From the NCBI GenBank assembly GCA_963930655.1, contig OZ005611.1, forward strand, positions 19,889,001 to 19,953,000: DNA of 64,000 nucleotides, in the 5' to 3' direction. The position numbers and the translations under genes were made by a program. Within the stretch, counting starts at the first letter, position 1, and every line of letters starts with the position of its first letter. Below the pieces are notes generated by a model, which had not been told where the DNA came from, did not search any database, and saw nothing but the letters and a program-made list of their open reading frames with translations. The DNA comes from Myrica gale (taxonomy: Eukaryota; Streptophyta; Magnoliopsida; Fagales; Myricaceae). Below are positions 36,311 to 48,109 of this stretch, in pieces.

Positions 36311-37010
36311 TTTTTTCTTTTTTTTTTTAGTCAAAACAGCAAGTTGTTATTAAGATCAAAGAGGTTTAAAAACCTCAAGTACAGGCTCTAAGGGGCGTGC
36401 CAGACCCTCCAGAGAGGCGACGGGCGAACGAGCAAAGGGTTCAAATGACCTTATAAACCCAAGCCCAAAAGGGCGGGTAGAGACCCAAAAAGGGTGGAAA
36501 GCCCACAAAGGACAGCAAGCTGAAATAACATTAAGAGAAGAAAAGTCGATGGCAGAATACGGTGACAGAACCAGCAGATGGAGGCGATAAACCGGCCAAA
36601 TTTGAAAAGGGGGAGGCACGTGAGATCCACGCGCGCGTGGGCCCACACGCATTGCCCAGTCGGTCATCAAAGATGACCACGAGGAGCGCTTGGACATGAA
36701 GATTCAGTGACCTAGCACGTGCATACCAAAGAGGGCCACCTGCCGCTGAAAGATGAAGAAAAAGGGACGGGCGCGTGAGATCCACGTGAGATCGCAAGCA
36801 TCGTCATAGCGTTGGTTGGCCGGTGCAGAAATCTTCTCCAGTCAATGTAGATGTCATCCCCGTCGATCGTGGTCTTTAAAAACCTCTAGAAAAGAGTAGC
36901 TGGAGCTCCTCCCGCCCCCGGAGGAGGTGAGATGGGAGGTTCAGGCGGCCAAGGAGGAAAAAATTCTGGAGATAAGTCAGAGCCCCTCTCTCTCCCACGC
37001 TGGTTAAGTT
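36311..37010 (-). mobile_element. Retroposon of unknown type with A tail and target duplication
   Basis: Read on the minus strand it is GC-rich and ends in a long A-rich tail (plus-strand T run 36305-36328). The nonamer TAAGCTTTT flanks it at 36302-36310 and 37011-37019. A minus-strand frame (36356-36697) has no stop for over 100 codons but no recognisable domain. A similar GC-rich, A-tailed, minus-strand block lies at 45170-45735. Both could be non-autonomous LINE derivatives. Confidence 0.5.
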
Positions 37011-37457
37011 AAGCTTTTCATGTATACCATTTTCAGTTTCGTAATAAATAAATTTGTGAAATTTGTTGTACCTTTGTGTATTAAGTTCAAACGGACATGG
37101 TCCAATTAATAAATGTGCTGGCCGGGATCACTAGGAGCCTGAATGTGTGAAGTGTGCTACTTTTTAATGATCGACTGAAAAGGCCCAACATAAAGTCTAT
37201 TTAGAGTGCAAAAGGCCCAATTTTTAACGTAGCCAAAAATGGTCTTGACATAAAAAGCATTTTGTATCTTTTGAATTTTTAAATATTTACCATGTAGCCA
37301 AATATTCTTATCAACATATTAATGCAGGGATACGCGTGCAATAGTTTTGATAAGGTCAGGACATACCTAATCAATTCAGATATTTGATGTTTTCATAATT
37401 GTTAATACTTCAAAACTTATCTCTAGATGGGTATTCTATATAACTCCCTACTCAAAA

Positions 37458-37741
37458 TTTTAAGGAAGGCAAGGACGACTCTCAGAATCTAATCCCTACA
37501 ATCAAGTAAGTCAACTACAATCAAGCAACCAAGTGTCAATTTAGCGATCCACCAACCCCTAATTGCCACTAATTGATTTTCGTTACGCTCCATTCCATTT
37601 ATGTATCAATTCCTTTTAATTCTTTGTCTCACTCGTGTATGTATAAATAGGGCTGTATAGATCGTAGCAAGACACACAATGAAATAGCATTTCTTATCTT
37701 TCCCTTTCTCTCTTTATTGAGTATTTTCCCTGATTTTATCA
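37458..37741 (+). repeat. Copia 5' LTR
   Basis: It starts TTTTAAGGAAGG (the partner LTR keeps TGTTAAGG) and ends ATTTTATCA. A TATA-like GTATAAATAG lies near 37641, inside the LTR, and would be its promoter. Confidence 0.95.
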
Positions 37742-37754
37742 TGGTATCAGAGCG
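37742..37754 (+). other. Copia primer-binding site
   Basis: TGGTATCAGAGCG directly follows the 5' LTR. It is complementary to the 3' end of initiator methionine tRNA, the usual copia primer. Confidence 0.93.
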
Positions 37755-38335
37755 AAGGAATCATTATGAGGGTTAATTTTTTCTTGTATTCATTTCGCAG
37801 TTCTGTTTTCATTAACATAGAACAGAGACTGCAATTTCTCTTTGTTTCACGTCACCGTCAACAAAGCATTGTCCTTCATTTTATATCACCCAAACGTGAC
37901 TGTCGCACGTTTTGAGTGATTTTGTTTCTCCCGAAATTCCTTTCATCTGATCGTTGGAAGTGGATTTCAGTTGGAAATCTTGTTTTCAACGAAGCATTTT
38001 ATCAAACAGCTTCTATGCACTAGGTCTCTGCACACAGCTCGCCCAAGGTTGAAGACAACTATCAGCATTCCATTTAAAGCCCAGCCCGCTACTCGGCTTG
38101 TTCTTTATTTTGAAACATCAGCGCTCAGCCCGCAAGCAGGTCTCTACTCGGCCTGTTCTTTGATTTTGAAATACCTGCCCAGCCCGCAAGTAGGTCTCCA
38201 ACCAACGACCAGATCCAGACCCGCGTGTCGACCCGAACCCGAGTCCCGACCCACGTCTCTGGTCCAGCCCCACCCGGTCCGACCCGATCCGGTCCGCATT
38301 TCCCAAAAAAAAAACAGATTCAGTTATTTTCTTTC

Positions 38336-41300
38336 ATGGCTACCAAGGAAGAAAAATTTGATGATCCTACTCATCATTTATACATCCATCCTTCATACCA
38401 TCCTAGTTTGGTCCTCGTCTCACATACGCTTACTGAAGACAATTACGCCTCATGGAGCCAAGCGATGCTACTTGCTCTTGAAGCTAAAAACAAACTTGGG
38501 TTCATCGACGGTACCGTTTCTCCACCGACAACTACCACCTCCTTGGAAGCCCGCCAATGGAAGCGATGTAATGTCATGGTAATATCCTGGCTACTTAATT
38601 CCATTTCTAAAGAAATTTCTTCTAGCGTGATATATTGCAAATCTGCTCGTGCCATCTGGACCGATTTGAAAGATCGGTACTCCTAAGTCAATGGCCCACG
38701 GCTTTATAAACTTAAGCAAGATATTAATAATCTTGTTCAAGGATCTTTATCTGTTACAACCTACTTTGCAAAATTAAAGGGTTTATGGGATGAGTTGTCA
38801 GAGATTCAATCCCCGCATCCTTGCACTTGTACTTGTACTTGTGGAGCTCGTAAGGAGAACTTGACCCAACTCGAATCCGACCGTGTCCTCACTTTTCTCA
38901 TGGGGCTCAACGACTCTTATGCTGCCACCCGTGGCCACATATAGTTGATGGATCCATTCCCGCACGTCAGCCGTGCTTATGCTCTAGTTATGCAAGAGGA
39001 GCGCCATCACAGCATCTCCCCTCAGCCACCTCTTGAAGGCATTACCCTGATAACTAGCACCTATCCACCACGGAAAGATAACCGATCTGGTCCACCCAAA
39101 AGTCTCTCAAGTGTACTCATTACGGCAAAGACGGTCATATCATTAATCAATGTTATCGCATCCATGGCTATCCAACAGGCCCTCGCAATCCCAAGCCTGG
39201 ACAAGGTTCCAAGCACAGTGCTCACCAGGCCTCTGGTTCTGTACCATCAGCAGTCTCACTTTCACTTCTGAGCAATGCCAACAACTCCTGGCGATCCTCA
39301 ACAACACTTCTAAGTCCCCATCCATGGCTCATCATGTAGGTAGCAGTGAGTCCTCCCTGTCAGGTAATCCTTCTACTACTGATCTTTTATGGATCCTTGA
39401 TAGTGGTGTCACCAACCATATGGTATGCACACCCTCAACCTTGACCCACTCTACCCCTGTCTATGGTCACACTATCCAACTCCCTGATGGATCTTATGCC
39501 ACTGTCACACATGTTGGCTCTATTGTTTTCTCACCTGACCTCATTCTTAAAAATGTTCTTTGTGTTCCCACCTTCCATTTTAATTTGATCTCTGTGCGTC
39601 AGTTATGTAAGACCCTCCATTGTCTTATTATTTTTTCCATCAAATTTTGTTTTATTTAGGACCTACACTCGATGAAGATGATTGGACTGGGAACTGAGCG
39701 GGAAGGCCTGTATTACTTCACCAACACTCGAAGTGCTCGTTGTCAAGTGGCACACTCTTCCTCTCACTTATGGCACCGTCTCCTTGGTCATCTTTCTGAT
39801 AAAACGTTGTCCACTCTTTCTCATAGTATTTATGAAATTCACAATAAAACTTCAGAACCATGTTTAGTTTGCCCACTAGCTAAACAGACTCGTCTCCCTT
39901 TTTCCCCTAGTTTCAGCTCTTCTCCTACTGCTTTCCATCTCTTACATGTTGACATTTGGGGAGGATATCGGGTGCCCTCTATCCATGGTGCCCAATATTT
40001 TCTCACAATTGTTGATGATTTTACCAGATGTACTTGGATTTATTTAATGCGCTATAAATCTGAAGCGCGTTCTTTTTTACAATCTTTTATCCACTACATT
40101 GAAAATCATTTTTCCACTACAGTGAAAATTATTCCCAGTGACAATGGTCCAGAGTTTGATATGTCCTCATTTTATGCTCTTAAGGGTATCTTACACCAAA
40201 CGAGTTGCGTTTCCACTCCTCAACAAAATGGAGTGGCTGAATGTAAACATCGTCATCTTCTCAACGTTGCTAGAGCCTTACTTTTTCAAGCTCACATGCC
40301 TAAACAGTTTGGGGGGATGTCATTCTTATTGATGCCTATCTAATAAATCATACACCTTCCTCTATTCTAGGTGGTATGACACCATATGAAAAGCTTCATG
40401 GTGTCAAACCCTCCTATCACCTTCTGCGAGTATTTGGTTGTTTATGCTATGCATCCACTCCCTCACAAAATCCGTCTAAGTTTGACCCTCGAGCATCTCA
40501 ATGCCTCTTCCTCGGCTATCCTTATCAACAAAAAGGATATAGCCTTTATGACCTCACACTCATAAATCTTTTGTGAGTCGTGACGTCGTCTTCTACGAGG
40601 ATCACTTTCCCCTTGCCTTGTCTTCAAACACTTCCATGAGTCTTGTCCTACCCTGCAAACACTTTCCCCTTCCCACTGATGATATTGATCCTGCTGTCTC
40701 CACTGATGAGTCCCCTTCACCTTCCTTACCTCCTCCGCCATCACCACATGTGCCTCGACACTCCACTCAGCCACCGTCGTACTTACGAGATTTTCATGTT
40801 GGATAGGCCCTCTCGTCTCGCCCTGTTCAATCTTCTGACTCGGCACTGGTCCATTCCTCAGGTAGTATCTATCCACTTTTCACATTCTTTCATATAATCA
40901 TCTATCTCCTACTCATCGTGCATTCACCACAGCCATATCCCTTGCCCAAGAACCCACCTCTTACTTGCAGGCCATGGATGATCCTAAATGGCGCGATGTT
41001 ATGCTCTCTGAAATTGATGCTCTTGAGCTCAATCACACTTGGACTCCCACTCCGCTGCCTCCTGGAAAGCAACCCATTGGTTGTAAATGGGTTTACGAGA
41101 TCAAATATCAACCTGATGGTTCTATCAAGCATTACAAAGCTCGACTGGTCGCCAAAGGTTACAACCAAAAGGAATGTATTGACTACACTGAAACCTTTGC
41201 TCCCGTTGCCAAGATGGTCACTGTTCGCACTCTTCTTGCCCTCGGCGCTGCACAGAATTGGCATATCCACCAGCTTGATGTTAATAATGTCTTCCTACAT

Positions 41301-42483
41301 GGTGATCTTGATGAATAAGTTTATATGCAGCTCCCGCCGGGTTTCGGACGAAAGGGGGAGACCAGAGTTTGCAAGCTCACCAAATCCTTGTACGGCCTTA
41401 AACAAGCTTCCAGACAATGGTATGCCAAACTCTCATCCACTCTCATTGCTACAGGATACAGGCAATCTAAAGCAGACTACTCACTTTTGGTCCGATCCCA
41501 CAGAGACAATTTTACTACTATTTTGGTATATGTGGATGATATCATTGTTGCAGGAAACAGTTTGGAGCAAATCAATGAACTCAAGAAATATTTGAGTGAT
41601 TGCTTTAAACTAAAAGATTTGGGAGTCTTAAAGTACTTTTTGGGAATCGAAGTGGCACGTTCAGCAAATGGCATCTTTCTGTCACAGAGAAAGTATATGC
41701 TTGAGATACTGGAAGATACGGGCTTCCTCGAAGCAAAACCCGAAAATTTTCCTATGGAGCAAAACATTGCACTCTGTGAAAGTGATGGAGAAGTCATCCA
41801 GGACCCTTCATCTTACAGACGGCTAGTGGGGAGAATCTATTTAACTATCACAAGACTGGATCTATCATATGTTGTACACGTGTTCAGCCAGTTTATGGAT
41901 AAGCCTCGAATTCCTCACTTAGATGTTGCACATAAAGTCCTTCGGTATCTTAAGCAATCACCGGGACAAGGGATTCTTCTCTCAGCATCTAGTGAAATTC
42001 AACTACATGCTTACTGTGATGCAGATTGGGCACATTGCAGGGATACCCGACGTTCTGTCACTAGTTATTGCATTCTTCTTGGAAAATCTCTTATTTCGTG
42101 AAAAACCAAGAAACAAACAACAGTTTCTCGCTCTTCAACAGAAGCAGAATATAGATCCACGGCTTCCACATGTTGCGAGATTACTTGGTTGAAGTCTTTG
42201 TTAACAGATTTTAATGTTATGCATCAATAGCCTGCGAAATTGTATTGTAACAACAAAGCGACACTCTACATAGCCTCAAACCCAGTGTTTCATGAACAGA
42301 CAAAGCACATAGAGATTGACTGCCATGTTGTCAGAGAGAAGCTCCAGAACGGTATTATTCAGACAATGTACACACCAACAACTCAACAGCTAGCCGATCT
42401 CTTCACCAAGGCACTTGGGACAATGCAGTTCAAATATCTCCTTAGCAAGTTAGGTGCCTTGAATATCCACTCCAACTTGAGGG
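38336..42483 (+). pseudogene. Copia gag-pol polyprotein, broken by several stops and frameshifts
   Basis: ATG at 38336 begins a gag with the copia N-terminal domain (LTEDNYASWSQAMLLALEAK). A TAA stops it at 38684 and a TAG follows near 38942. The zinc knuckle (near 39093, CTHYGKDGHIINQC) has lost its second Cys. The protease keeps DSGVT (39401). A pre-integrase HxxxxGH motif (near 39778) and the integrase core (VDIW, SDNGPEF, NGVAECKHRH) follow, with a frame break after about 40310. Reverse transcriptase spans about 40965-41570 with a stop after DLDE (41316) and an intact YVDD (about 41530). RNase H spans about 42000-42470 with YCDADWA and STEAEY present, but the later catalytic Asp is replaced (YCNNKA). 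The element cannot make its own enzymes. Confidence 0.9.
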
Positions 42484-42487
42484 GGAG
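42477..42487 (+). other. Copia polypurine tract
   Basis: TTGAGGGGGAG immediately precedes the 3' LTR, where second-strand synthesis would be primed. Confidence 0.85.
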
Positions 42488-42771
42488 TGTTAAGGAAGGC
42501 AAGGACGACTCTCGGAATCTAATCCCTACAATCAAGCAAGTCAACTACAATCAAGCAACCAAGCATCAATTTAGGGATCTACCAACCCCTAATTGCCACT
42601 AATTGATTTTCGTTACGCTCCATTCCATTTATGTATCAATCCCTTTTAATTCTTTGTCTCACTCATGTATGTATAAATATGGTTGTACAGATCGTAGCAA
42701 GACACGCAATGAAATAACATTTCTTATCTTTCCCTTTCTTTCTTTATTGAGTACTTTCCCTGATTTTATCA
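42488..42771 (+). repeat. Copia 3' LTR
   Basis: It has the same 284-bp length as the 5' LTR, begins TGTTAAGG and ends ATTTTATCA, followed by CAAAT. Confidence 0.95.
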
Positions 42772-43007
42772 CAAATAATATGGTGAAATTTAGAGAGAGA
42801 TTTGCCTATATAAAATTTCAACTGTTTGGATCCTACGACATTCAATGCTAATTATAGTGTCTCCTACTGCATTCAATGTTGCCTATATGAAATCTCAGGC
42901 ACTTTGGACCGTACAACGTTTAATTCTTACGATGTCTACCTTCCTCCGTATTAATTGCATCATACAATTCAAATATGAAATTGGATAGAATTAGGATCCC
43001 ATTTATT

Positions 43008-43633
43008 CAGGGGCGGAAGCAGGAGGTGCCAAGGGTGTCGGCTGACACACATTGCTCCCACACAAAAAAAAAAATTGCATGTATTTTTTTTAATAGAAGA
43101 TGGCCTCGGCCCGATATCCATAGGCTCTGGCCAACTTGGAGAGACCTGTGGTTTGATCTAGGTCTAGTGCAGTTTCCCTTGTATGATATGTTTTTACTTG
43201 TTTTAAATTTTTCTCTTTTTTTTTTGAAAATGAGGCTGAGTTGTAGCTGAGTTTTTGCTAGGACTCTCTCTCTCTCTCTTTCTTATTATATGCATGAAGG
43301 AAAGAAGTATCTACCATATCTTAGAATAGTCATTTATATTTATAACAGGAAAAATGGGTTATATAGGCTGGCTAGCTATTTTTTATTCCTCAAGTTATTT
43401 CGCATCACCTTGAATCACATATTGGCACATTGTTGATGTTACTTGGCATATATCATTTTTTTTATGAATTTTGTTTTCTATGGTACGTGTATTTCAATAT
43501 TTTTAATGCTTTTAATCCTTAATTTTCGATATTTTAACTCCAAAACATATTTTTTGCATTATGTAGGAAAAAAAATTGGCATTTCCCCTTAAGAGTTAGC
43601 CCCCCTTCAAACTTTATCCTGGTTCCGCCACTG
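43008..43633. mobile_element. Non-autonomous hAT element with exact 8-bp target duplication
   Basis: It starts CAGGGGCGGAAGCAGGA and ends TCCTGGTTCCGCCACTG, inverted ends that agree at 15 of 17 bases. CATTTATT flanks it on both sides (43000-43007 and 43634-43641). It is 626 bp long with no transposase. Its right end matches that of the element at 9877-11010. It interrupts copy 1 of the repeated gene unit. Confidence 0.93.
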
Positions 43634-43752
43634 CATTTATTACAATTTCCTTTCATGACAATGTCTTCTCAGTTTATAAATCCAGAAACCTGTATTCAAC
43701 GTTTAGATCATCGAAATTTTTTAGAGTAGAAGAGAAAGTTGGAGTTGCAGAG

Positions 43753-43880
43753 ATGGATCATAAAATGGTTGTCACGATGCTAGTGTCAACTACACTTGTG
43801 TTAGCTGTGGAACAATTAGTACACTACTAATCCACCCCTTGAGGAGCTACGAGAGAAGCAAAATCCATCAACCCCTTTTG
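43753..43880 (+). pseudogene. Cysteine-rich secreted-peptide gene, copy 1, truncated
   Basis: ATG at 43753 starts MDHKMVVTMLVSTTLVLAV, a signal-peptide-like sequence matching copy 3 (48110). One extra base after the signal region shifts the frame and brings TAA at 43828-43830. The homology continues to about 43880 in another frame (GAGGAGCTACGAGAGAAGC and CCCCTTTTGAATC) and then breaks off at the junction with the inverted copy 2. The cysteine-rich part is absent. The promoter region upstream is split by copia and hAT insertions. Confidence 0.65.
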
Positions 43881-43889
43881 AATCCACCG

Positions 43890-44103
43890 GATCAGTGCGG
43901 AAACAAATGCTGTATTTCAAAGGTTCAGACACAATTTTCACAATTTTGATTTCACTCATTGAAGCAATCAGTAGCTGATCTGGTAATGATTCAAAAGGGG
44001 TTAGACGGATTTTGCTTCTCTCGTAGCTCTTCAAGGGGTGGATTAGTAGTGTCTACCAAACTGTAGTTGATACTAGCTAGCATCGTGACGACCATGGATC
44101 CAT
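43890..44103 (-). pseudogene. Cysteine-rich secreted-peptide gene, copy 2 (inverted), truncated
   Basis: The homologous ATG lies at 44103 on the minus strand, or, in the signal frame, 44095. That frame gives MVVTMLASINYSLVDTTNPP then LEELREKQNPSNPF and a stop. A deletion and a base change have removed the hydrophobic core of the signal sequence. Homology to copy 3 continues through GAACCTTTGAAATACAGCAT and breaks at about 43895 where copy 1 begins in the opposite direction. The cysteine-rich 3' half is missing. Confidence 0.6.
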
Positions 44104-45165
44104 CTTTGTAACTCCAACTTTCTCTTCAACAATAAAAAATTTCGATGATCTAAATGTTGTCATGTTGAATACAAGTCCGAGGATTTATAGACTAAGAAGA
44201 CTTTGTCATGAAAGGAAAGTGTAATTAATGGGATAAGAATCCTATCAAATTTCATACCGAAATTGTGTGATGCAATAAGGAGGAAGATAGACACCCGTAT
44301 GTATTAAATGTTGTATGGTCTAAAATGCTGAAAAATTTCAGAAAGACAACATTGAATATCGGAGGAGACACTATAAGCATTAAATGTTGTAGAATCTAAA
44401 TTGTTCTAAATTTTATATAGACAAATATCCCTCTGAATTGAACTATATATACTATTTGAGTAGGGACTTCTAAAAGAATATCGATGTAATAAATACGTTT
44501 TGAAGTATTAACAATTACGAAACATTAAAAATCTCTACTGATTAGGTATGTTTTGCCCTTATCACGACTAGTGTGTATCCCTGCATTAATAAGTTGATAA
44601 GATTTGGCTAAATGGTAAATTTTTAAAACTTCAAAGGATACAAAATCTAAAGTCCATCTCACTAGGGACAAAATATTACCCTTGTTCGATTGGTTCAAAT
44701 TAATTATTTATCATAAAAGCAAAAAATATAAATAAAGGTATTATTTCTAGAGTATTGAGTACTTCATACAAAACAATAGCCGCTGTTGTATGTCACATAG
44801 CTGTAATAATTCCTCTTCGCAATTCTGCTAACTCGAAGTGCACTATTTCGTCCAATCATGGATTTCACCAGAAACCAGCTGTACTCATGAGCGAGCCTTT
44901 TGCATATACATTATTGCTCCATACGACCTTAGATATAAATGCTTAGAAAAAAAATAAAAAAGACTTGAGATATAACTTTCCCATATTTTCTCCACTCTTT
45001 TTCCGTTTTTTTTAAACTCGATCAAATAAATTACCAATTACAATATACTTTTACAAAATGCTTTTTATGTCAGATCATTTTCGGCTACGTTAAATATTGG
45101 GCCTTTTGACCCTCTACGTGGATTTTCTGTTGGGCCTTTTTAGTGACCATTAAAAAGTAATTCTT
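44104..45165 (-). promoter_or_regulatory. Promoter-side part of inverted copy 2
   Basis: 44130-44690 is the inverted counterpart of 47540-48080, and 45060-45165 the counterpart of about 37145-37260 upstream of copy 1. The piece between (about 44691-45058) has no match in the other copies and is probably an insertion. It encodes nothing recognisable. Confidence 0.65.
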
Positions 45166-45169
45166 TTTT

Positions 45170-45735
45170 TAAGCAAAGTTGGATTTCAGGAAAGGAGAAT
45201 ACAAGTACCAAATTCAAAGTCATCTAAGGCCAAAAACGTTCATACGGGCCACAAAAGCCCATTATATCATTTTCAAAGGCCCGAAGGGCCATAAACCAAC
45301 AGGTCATAAGGGCCTTAACCAACCGGGTCAACAGACCCACAAATCTAACGCTGGTCCAAAGACTCGTGGCACAATACCACCATGCCGAGAACGGCAGATA
45401 CCGTCGTCGGAGAAGGAACCGGACCAACACCTGCACCAAAAGCACCCACGGATGAGAAACTCGGCCAAAACGGAAGCAAAAGTCACCGAGCGCGTCAAAT
45501 CCATGTGCCTCAAGAGTGCCGCGTGGAGATCCTGGAGCCGCGAAAGCCGACAAAGGGGCGCGTGCTCGCTGGAGAATGCCCTGTCGTCGCGAGAATTCTT
45601 CACCGGAGCAAAGCCCATGAAACGAAACCACTGAACTTATTAAAAGCAAAAACAAAACAAAAGAAACAAATCCTGGCCGGCCGAAGGGGGCGGACGGGAG
45701 GAAGAGGAAAAACAAAAGAAACAACTCCTGTCATA
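45170..45735 (-). mobile_element. GC-rich retroposon-like block ending in an A tract
   Basis: On the minus strand the block is GC-rich and ends GCTTAAAAAAAG at the junction with copy 2 of the repeated unit (45165-45180). Long open frames on both strands reflect base composition and show no domain. It resembles the TSD-flanked block at 36311-37010 in style. No target duplication was confirmed. Confidence 0.35.
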
Positions 45736-45913
45736 TAATCAGACGCAACTCATTATTAATTCTTAATTTCTTTGTATTGCAAATACAACCTAATGGTTCT
45801 CCAGGCAATAATTGTTGTAGCAAGCTTCCACATGACCTTTTGCTTCATATGCATATGTCACAGGAGAAAAAAAGAAAACACACTTGAATTTAGTAATTTG
45901 ATAGTAGTAGTTG

Positions 45914-46314
45914 TAGGGGATAAATACATTTTTCACCCATCAACTACCAGGTCTATGACACATTGTACCATAAATTACTAGTTTTGACACATTGCACCCT
46001 CAAACTACCAATTTTAGACCCTTTGCACTATAAACTACCATTTTGACACATTTCACCCTCCAACTACTAATGTTAAACACTTTGCACCCTCTAACTGACA
46101 ATAATACCCTCGAAAATTTAATGAATTTATAGCAATATCTTCAATATATGTAAAGTGAGTCAAGGACATTATGGTCATTTTAGTCTAAAAATTGGACAAA
46201 ATGTGTAAAGTGTCTAAATTGGTAGTTAGAGGGTGCAATGTGTTAAAATTGATAGTTTATGGTGCAAAGTGCAAAATCTATGATAATTTTGGGTGAAAAA
46301 TGTATTTTTCCCTA
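45914..46314. mobile_element. Foldback MITE, 401 bp
   Basis: It starts TAGGGGATAAATACATTTTT and ends TGTATTTTTCCCTA. The two halves are imperfect inverted copies with repeated TTTGCACCCTC / GAGGGTGCAA and AACTACCA / TGGTAGTT blocks, so nearly the whole element can fold back. It is non-coding. The target duplication is unclear. Confidence 0.75.
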
Positions 46315-47529
46315 GTAGTAAATTGTAAATAACAATTATAACCAATGAAATAGGGATTTAATTACTCTTGTTTATAGAATATGTTCTTGATCGACTGCAA
46401 CTGAAGGCCAATAATAATATCAACAGCGCAAGCGAAGGTACAACCAAAGACCGCAGTACTTGTGACATTTGAGGGCAAATGCTAAAGGGAAAACTTTAAG
46501 AACTTTTAATCCTTAATTGAAAATATCTTTTAAATTGTTGATTGATGAAATTGTTTTTCTATGATGATTATAATTTGGGTGTTAATCTTAAAGATGTAAA
46601 TGTATTCATCTTTGACAGATTTCTTGCATTTATCAAAATGGAACATCTAAAAATGAACTTTTATGAGATTTTGTAAGTCTAAATTTTTTTGGTTGAGAAT
46701 GACCTTTAAATAGTCATTTGTAGCTAAGACGTTGGTACAAAGCCACTCGGTGGTCTATTATAATAATAACGATGGACTCTCAAGTCCTCATTAATCATCC
46801 TCTATACCATTTCAATTATGAAATTGTCATTTAAAATTCCAAATTATTCTTTTGGATGTTTTCTTAAATGAAAATGACTTTTTTTTATGTTCTACCTTTG
46901 TACTAACTTTTTGAATGACAAAGGGGGAGATTCTTTTAATGTCGATATCTTTGTATTCTCTTTAATTATTGATTAAGTTTTGGTAGAATACATATTTGGG
47001 GAAGATATTGATGGATAATACATGCACATATATTAATTTATATCAAATTTTTTATACATCCATATAAGTTTATATCTTTTGTCTTTTTTATGTGACAAAA
47101 GGAGAGAATTGTGTTGATAATTATGATGACTATTCTAGTTGGATTATGAACTTTGATTGTATTATTCTTTTACGAATCTAATGGCTACTAATGTTTTGTC
47201 TCAAGTTTCAAATAATTGTTCAATTACAAAAGATATGGGAGTCATACCAAAACTATCAATTTATTGTCATCATAAAAAATAGGAAGATTATTGGTTTTTG
47301 TTCACAATCGATATTTTGATAATTTTAATAAATAGATTAAATTTACAATATAAACTTCTTCAAAGAGAAATTCATTTTTATCAAAGAGCTAAAGACAAGA
47401 AAATTGAAGATCACGAAGATGCAAGAAACTCAAAAGTAAAGATTAAAGACTATAGGGTATAATCTTGTTACTCTTAATTTCACTTTTGATGAGGATTTGA
47501 ATCACACATTTGTATATCTTTCAACCTGT
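46315..47529. other. AT-rich intergenic DNA, no gene seen
   Basis: Only short, low-complexity reading frames are present. Phrases such as GACAAAGGGGGAGATTCTTT near 46918 are reminiscent of copia/Sirevirus internal debris, but nothing further supports that. Confidence 0.3.
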
Positions 47530-48109
47530 GCGTTAACCAATCGAACAAGGGTAATATTTTGTCACTCGTAGATGGACTTTAGATTTTGTATCAATCTTTT
47601 GAAGTTTTAAATATTTACCATTTGGCCAAATCTTATCAACTTATTAATGTAGGGATACACACTAGTTTGGATAAGGTCATGACATACCTAAGCAGTAGAT
47701 ATTTTTTATGTTTTCATAATTGCTAATACTTCAAAACTTATTTATTATATCGCTATCCTTTAAAAGTTCTATTCGAATAGCTTGGTGCAATTGGAGAGGG
47801 ATATTTGCCTATATAAGATTTCAAACAGTTTGGATTCTATAACATTTAATGCTTATAGTGTCTCCTACAATATTCAATGTTGTCTATCTACAAATTTTCA
47901 GCATTTTAAACCATACAACATTTAATACTTACGGGTGTCTATCTTCCTCCTTATTGCATCACACAATTCAGGTATGAAATTTGGGTGGATTGTGATCCCA
48001 GTTATTACACTTTCCGTCTTCTGAGTCTATAAATCCTCGGACCTATATTCAACATTTACATCATCGAAAGTTTTGATAGTAGAAGATCATAAAGTTAAGA
48101 GCTACAGAG
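47530..48109 (+). promoter_or_regulatory. Upstream region of the cysteine-rich peptide gene, copy 3
   Basis: This segment is shared with copies 1 and 2, so it moved together with the coding part. A TATA box (TATAAAT, 48028-48034) lies 76 bp before the ATG, which leaves room for a leader of about 45 bases. Confidence 0.55.

Larger units (their letters stand above)
37458..42771 (+). mobile_element. Ty1-copia LTR retrotransposon, complete but inactive
   Basis: Two 284-bp LTRs (37458-37741 and 42488-42771) enclose a primer-binding site, a gag-pol region and a polypurine tract. Flanking pentamers are CAAAA and CAAAT, a near-match target duplication. I count about 16 differences between the LTRs (roughly 5-6 percent), so the insertion is not recent. 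The order protease, integrase, reverse transcriptase, RNase H is that of copia elements. Confidence 0.95.
37020..43890 (+). other. Copy 1 of a repeated gene unit (promoter plus first exon), split by two transposons
   Basis: The segments 37130-37457, 42772-43007 and 43634-43880 together line up with 47530-48250 (copy 3, same strand) and, inverted, with 43890-45165 (copy 2). Shared landmarks are the phrase around AATATTTACCAT, GGGATAC, CTTCAAAACTTAT, GTGTCTCCTAC and the leader before ATGGATC. A copia element (37458-42771) and a hAT element (43008-43633) have cut copy 1. The remnant of its coding part is listed at 43753-43880. Confidence 0.75.

Noticed and set aside
36356..36797. Open frames of 65-113 codons on the minus strand
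   Set aside because: They lie inside the TSD-flanked retroposon and show no recognisable protein family.
45179..45738. Several overlapping open frames of 90-166 codons on both strands
   Set aside because: They arise from GC-rich, stop-poor DNA in a retroposon-like block. No frame has domain signatures or consistent codon use.
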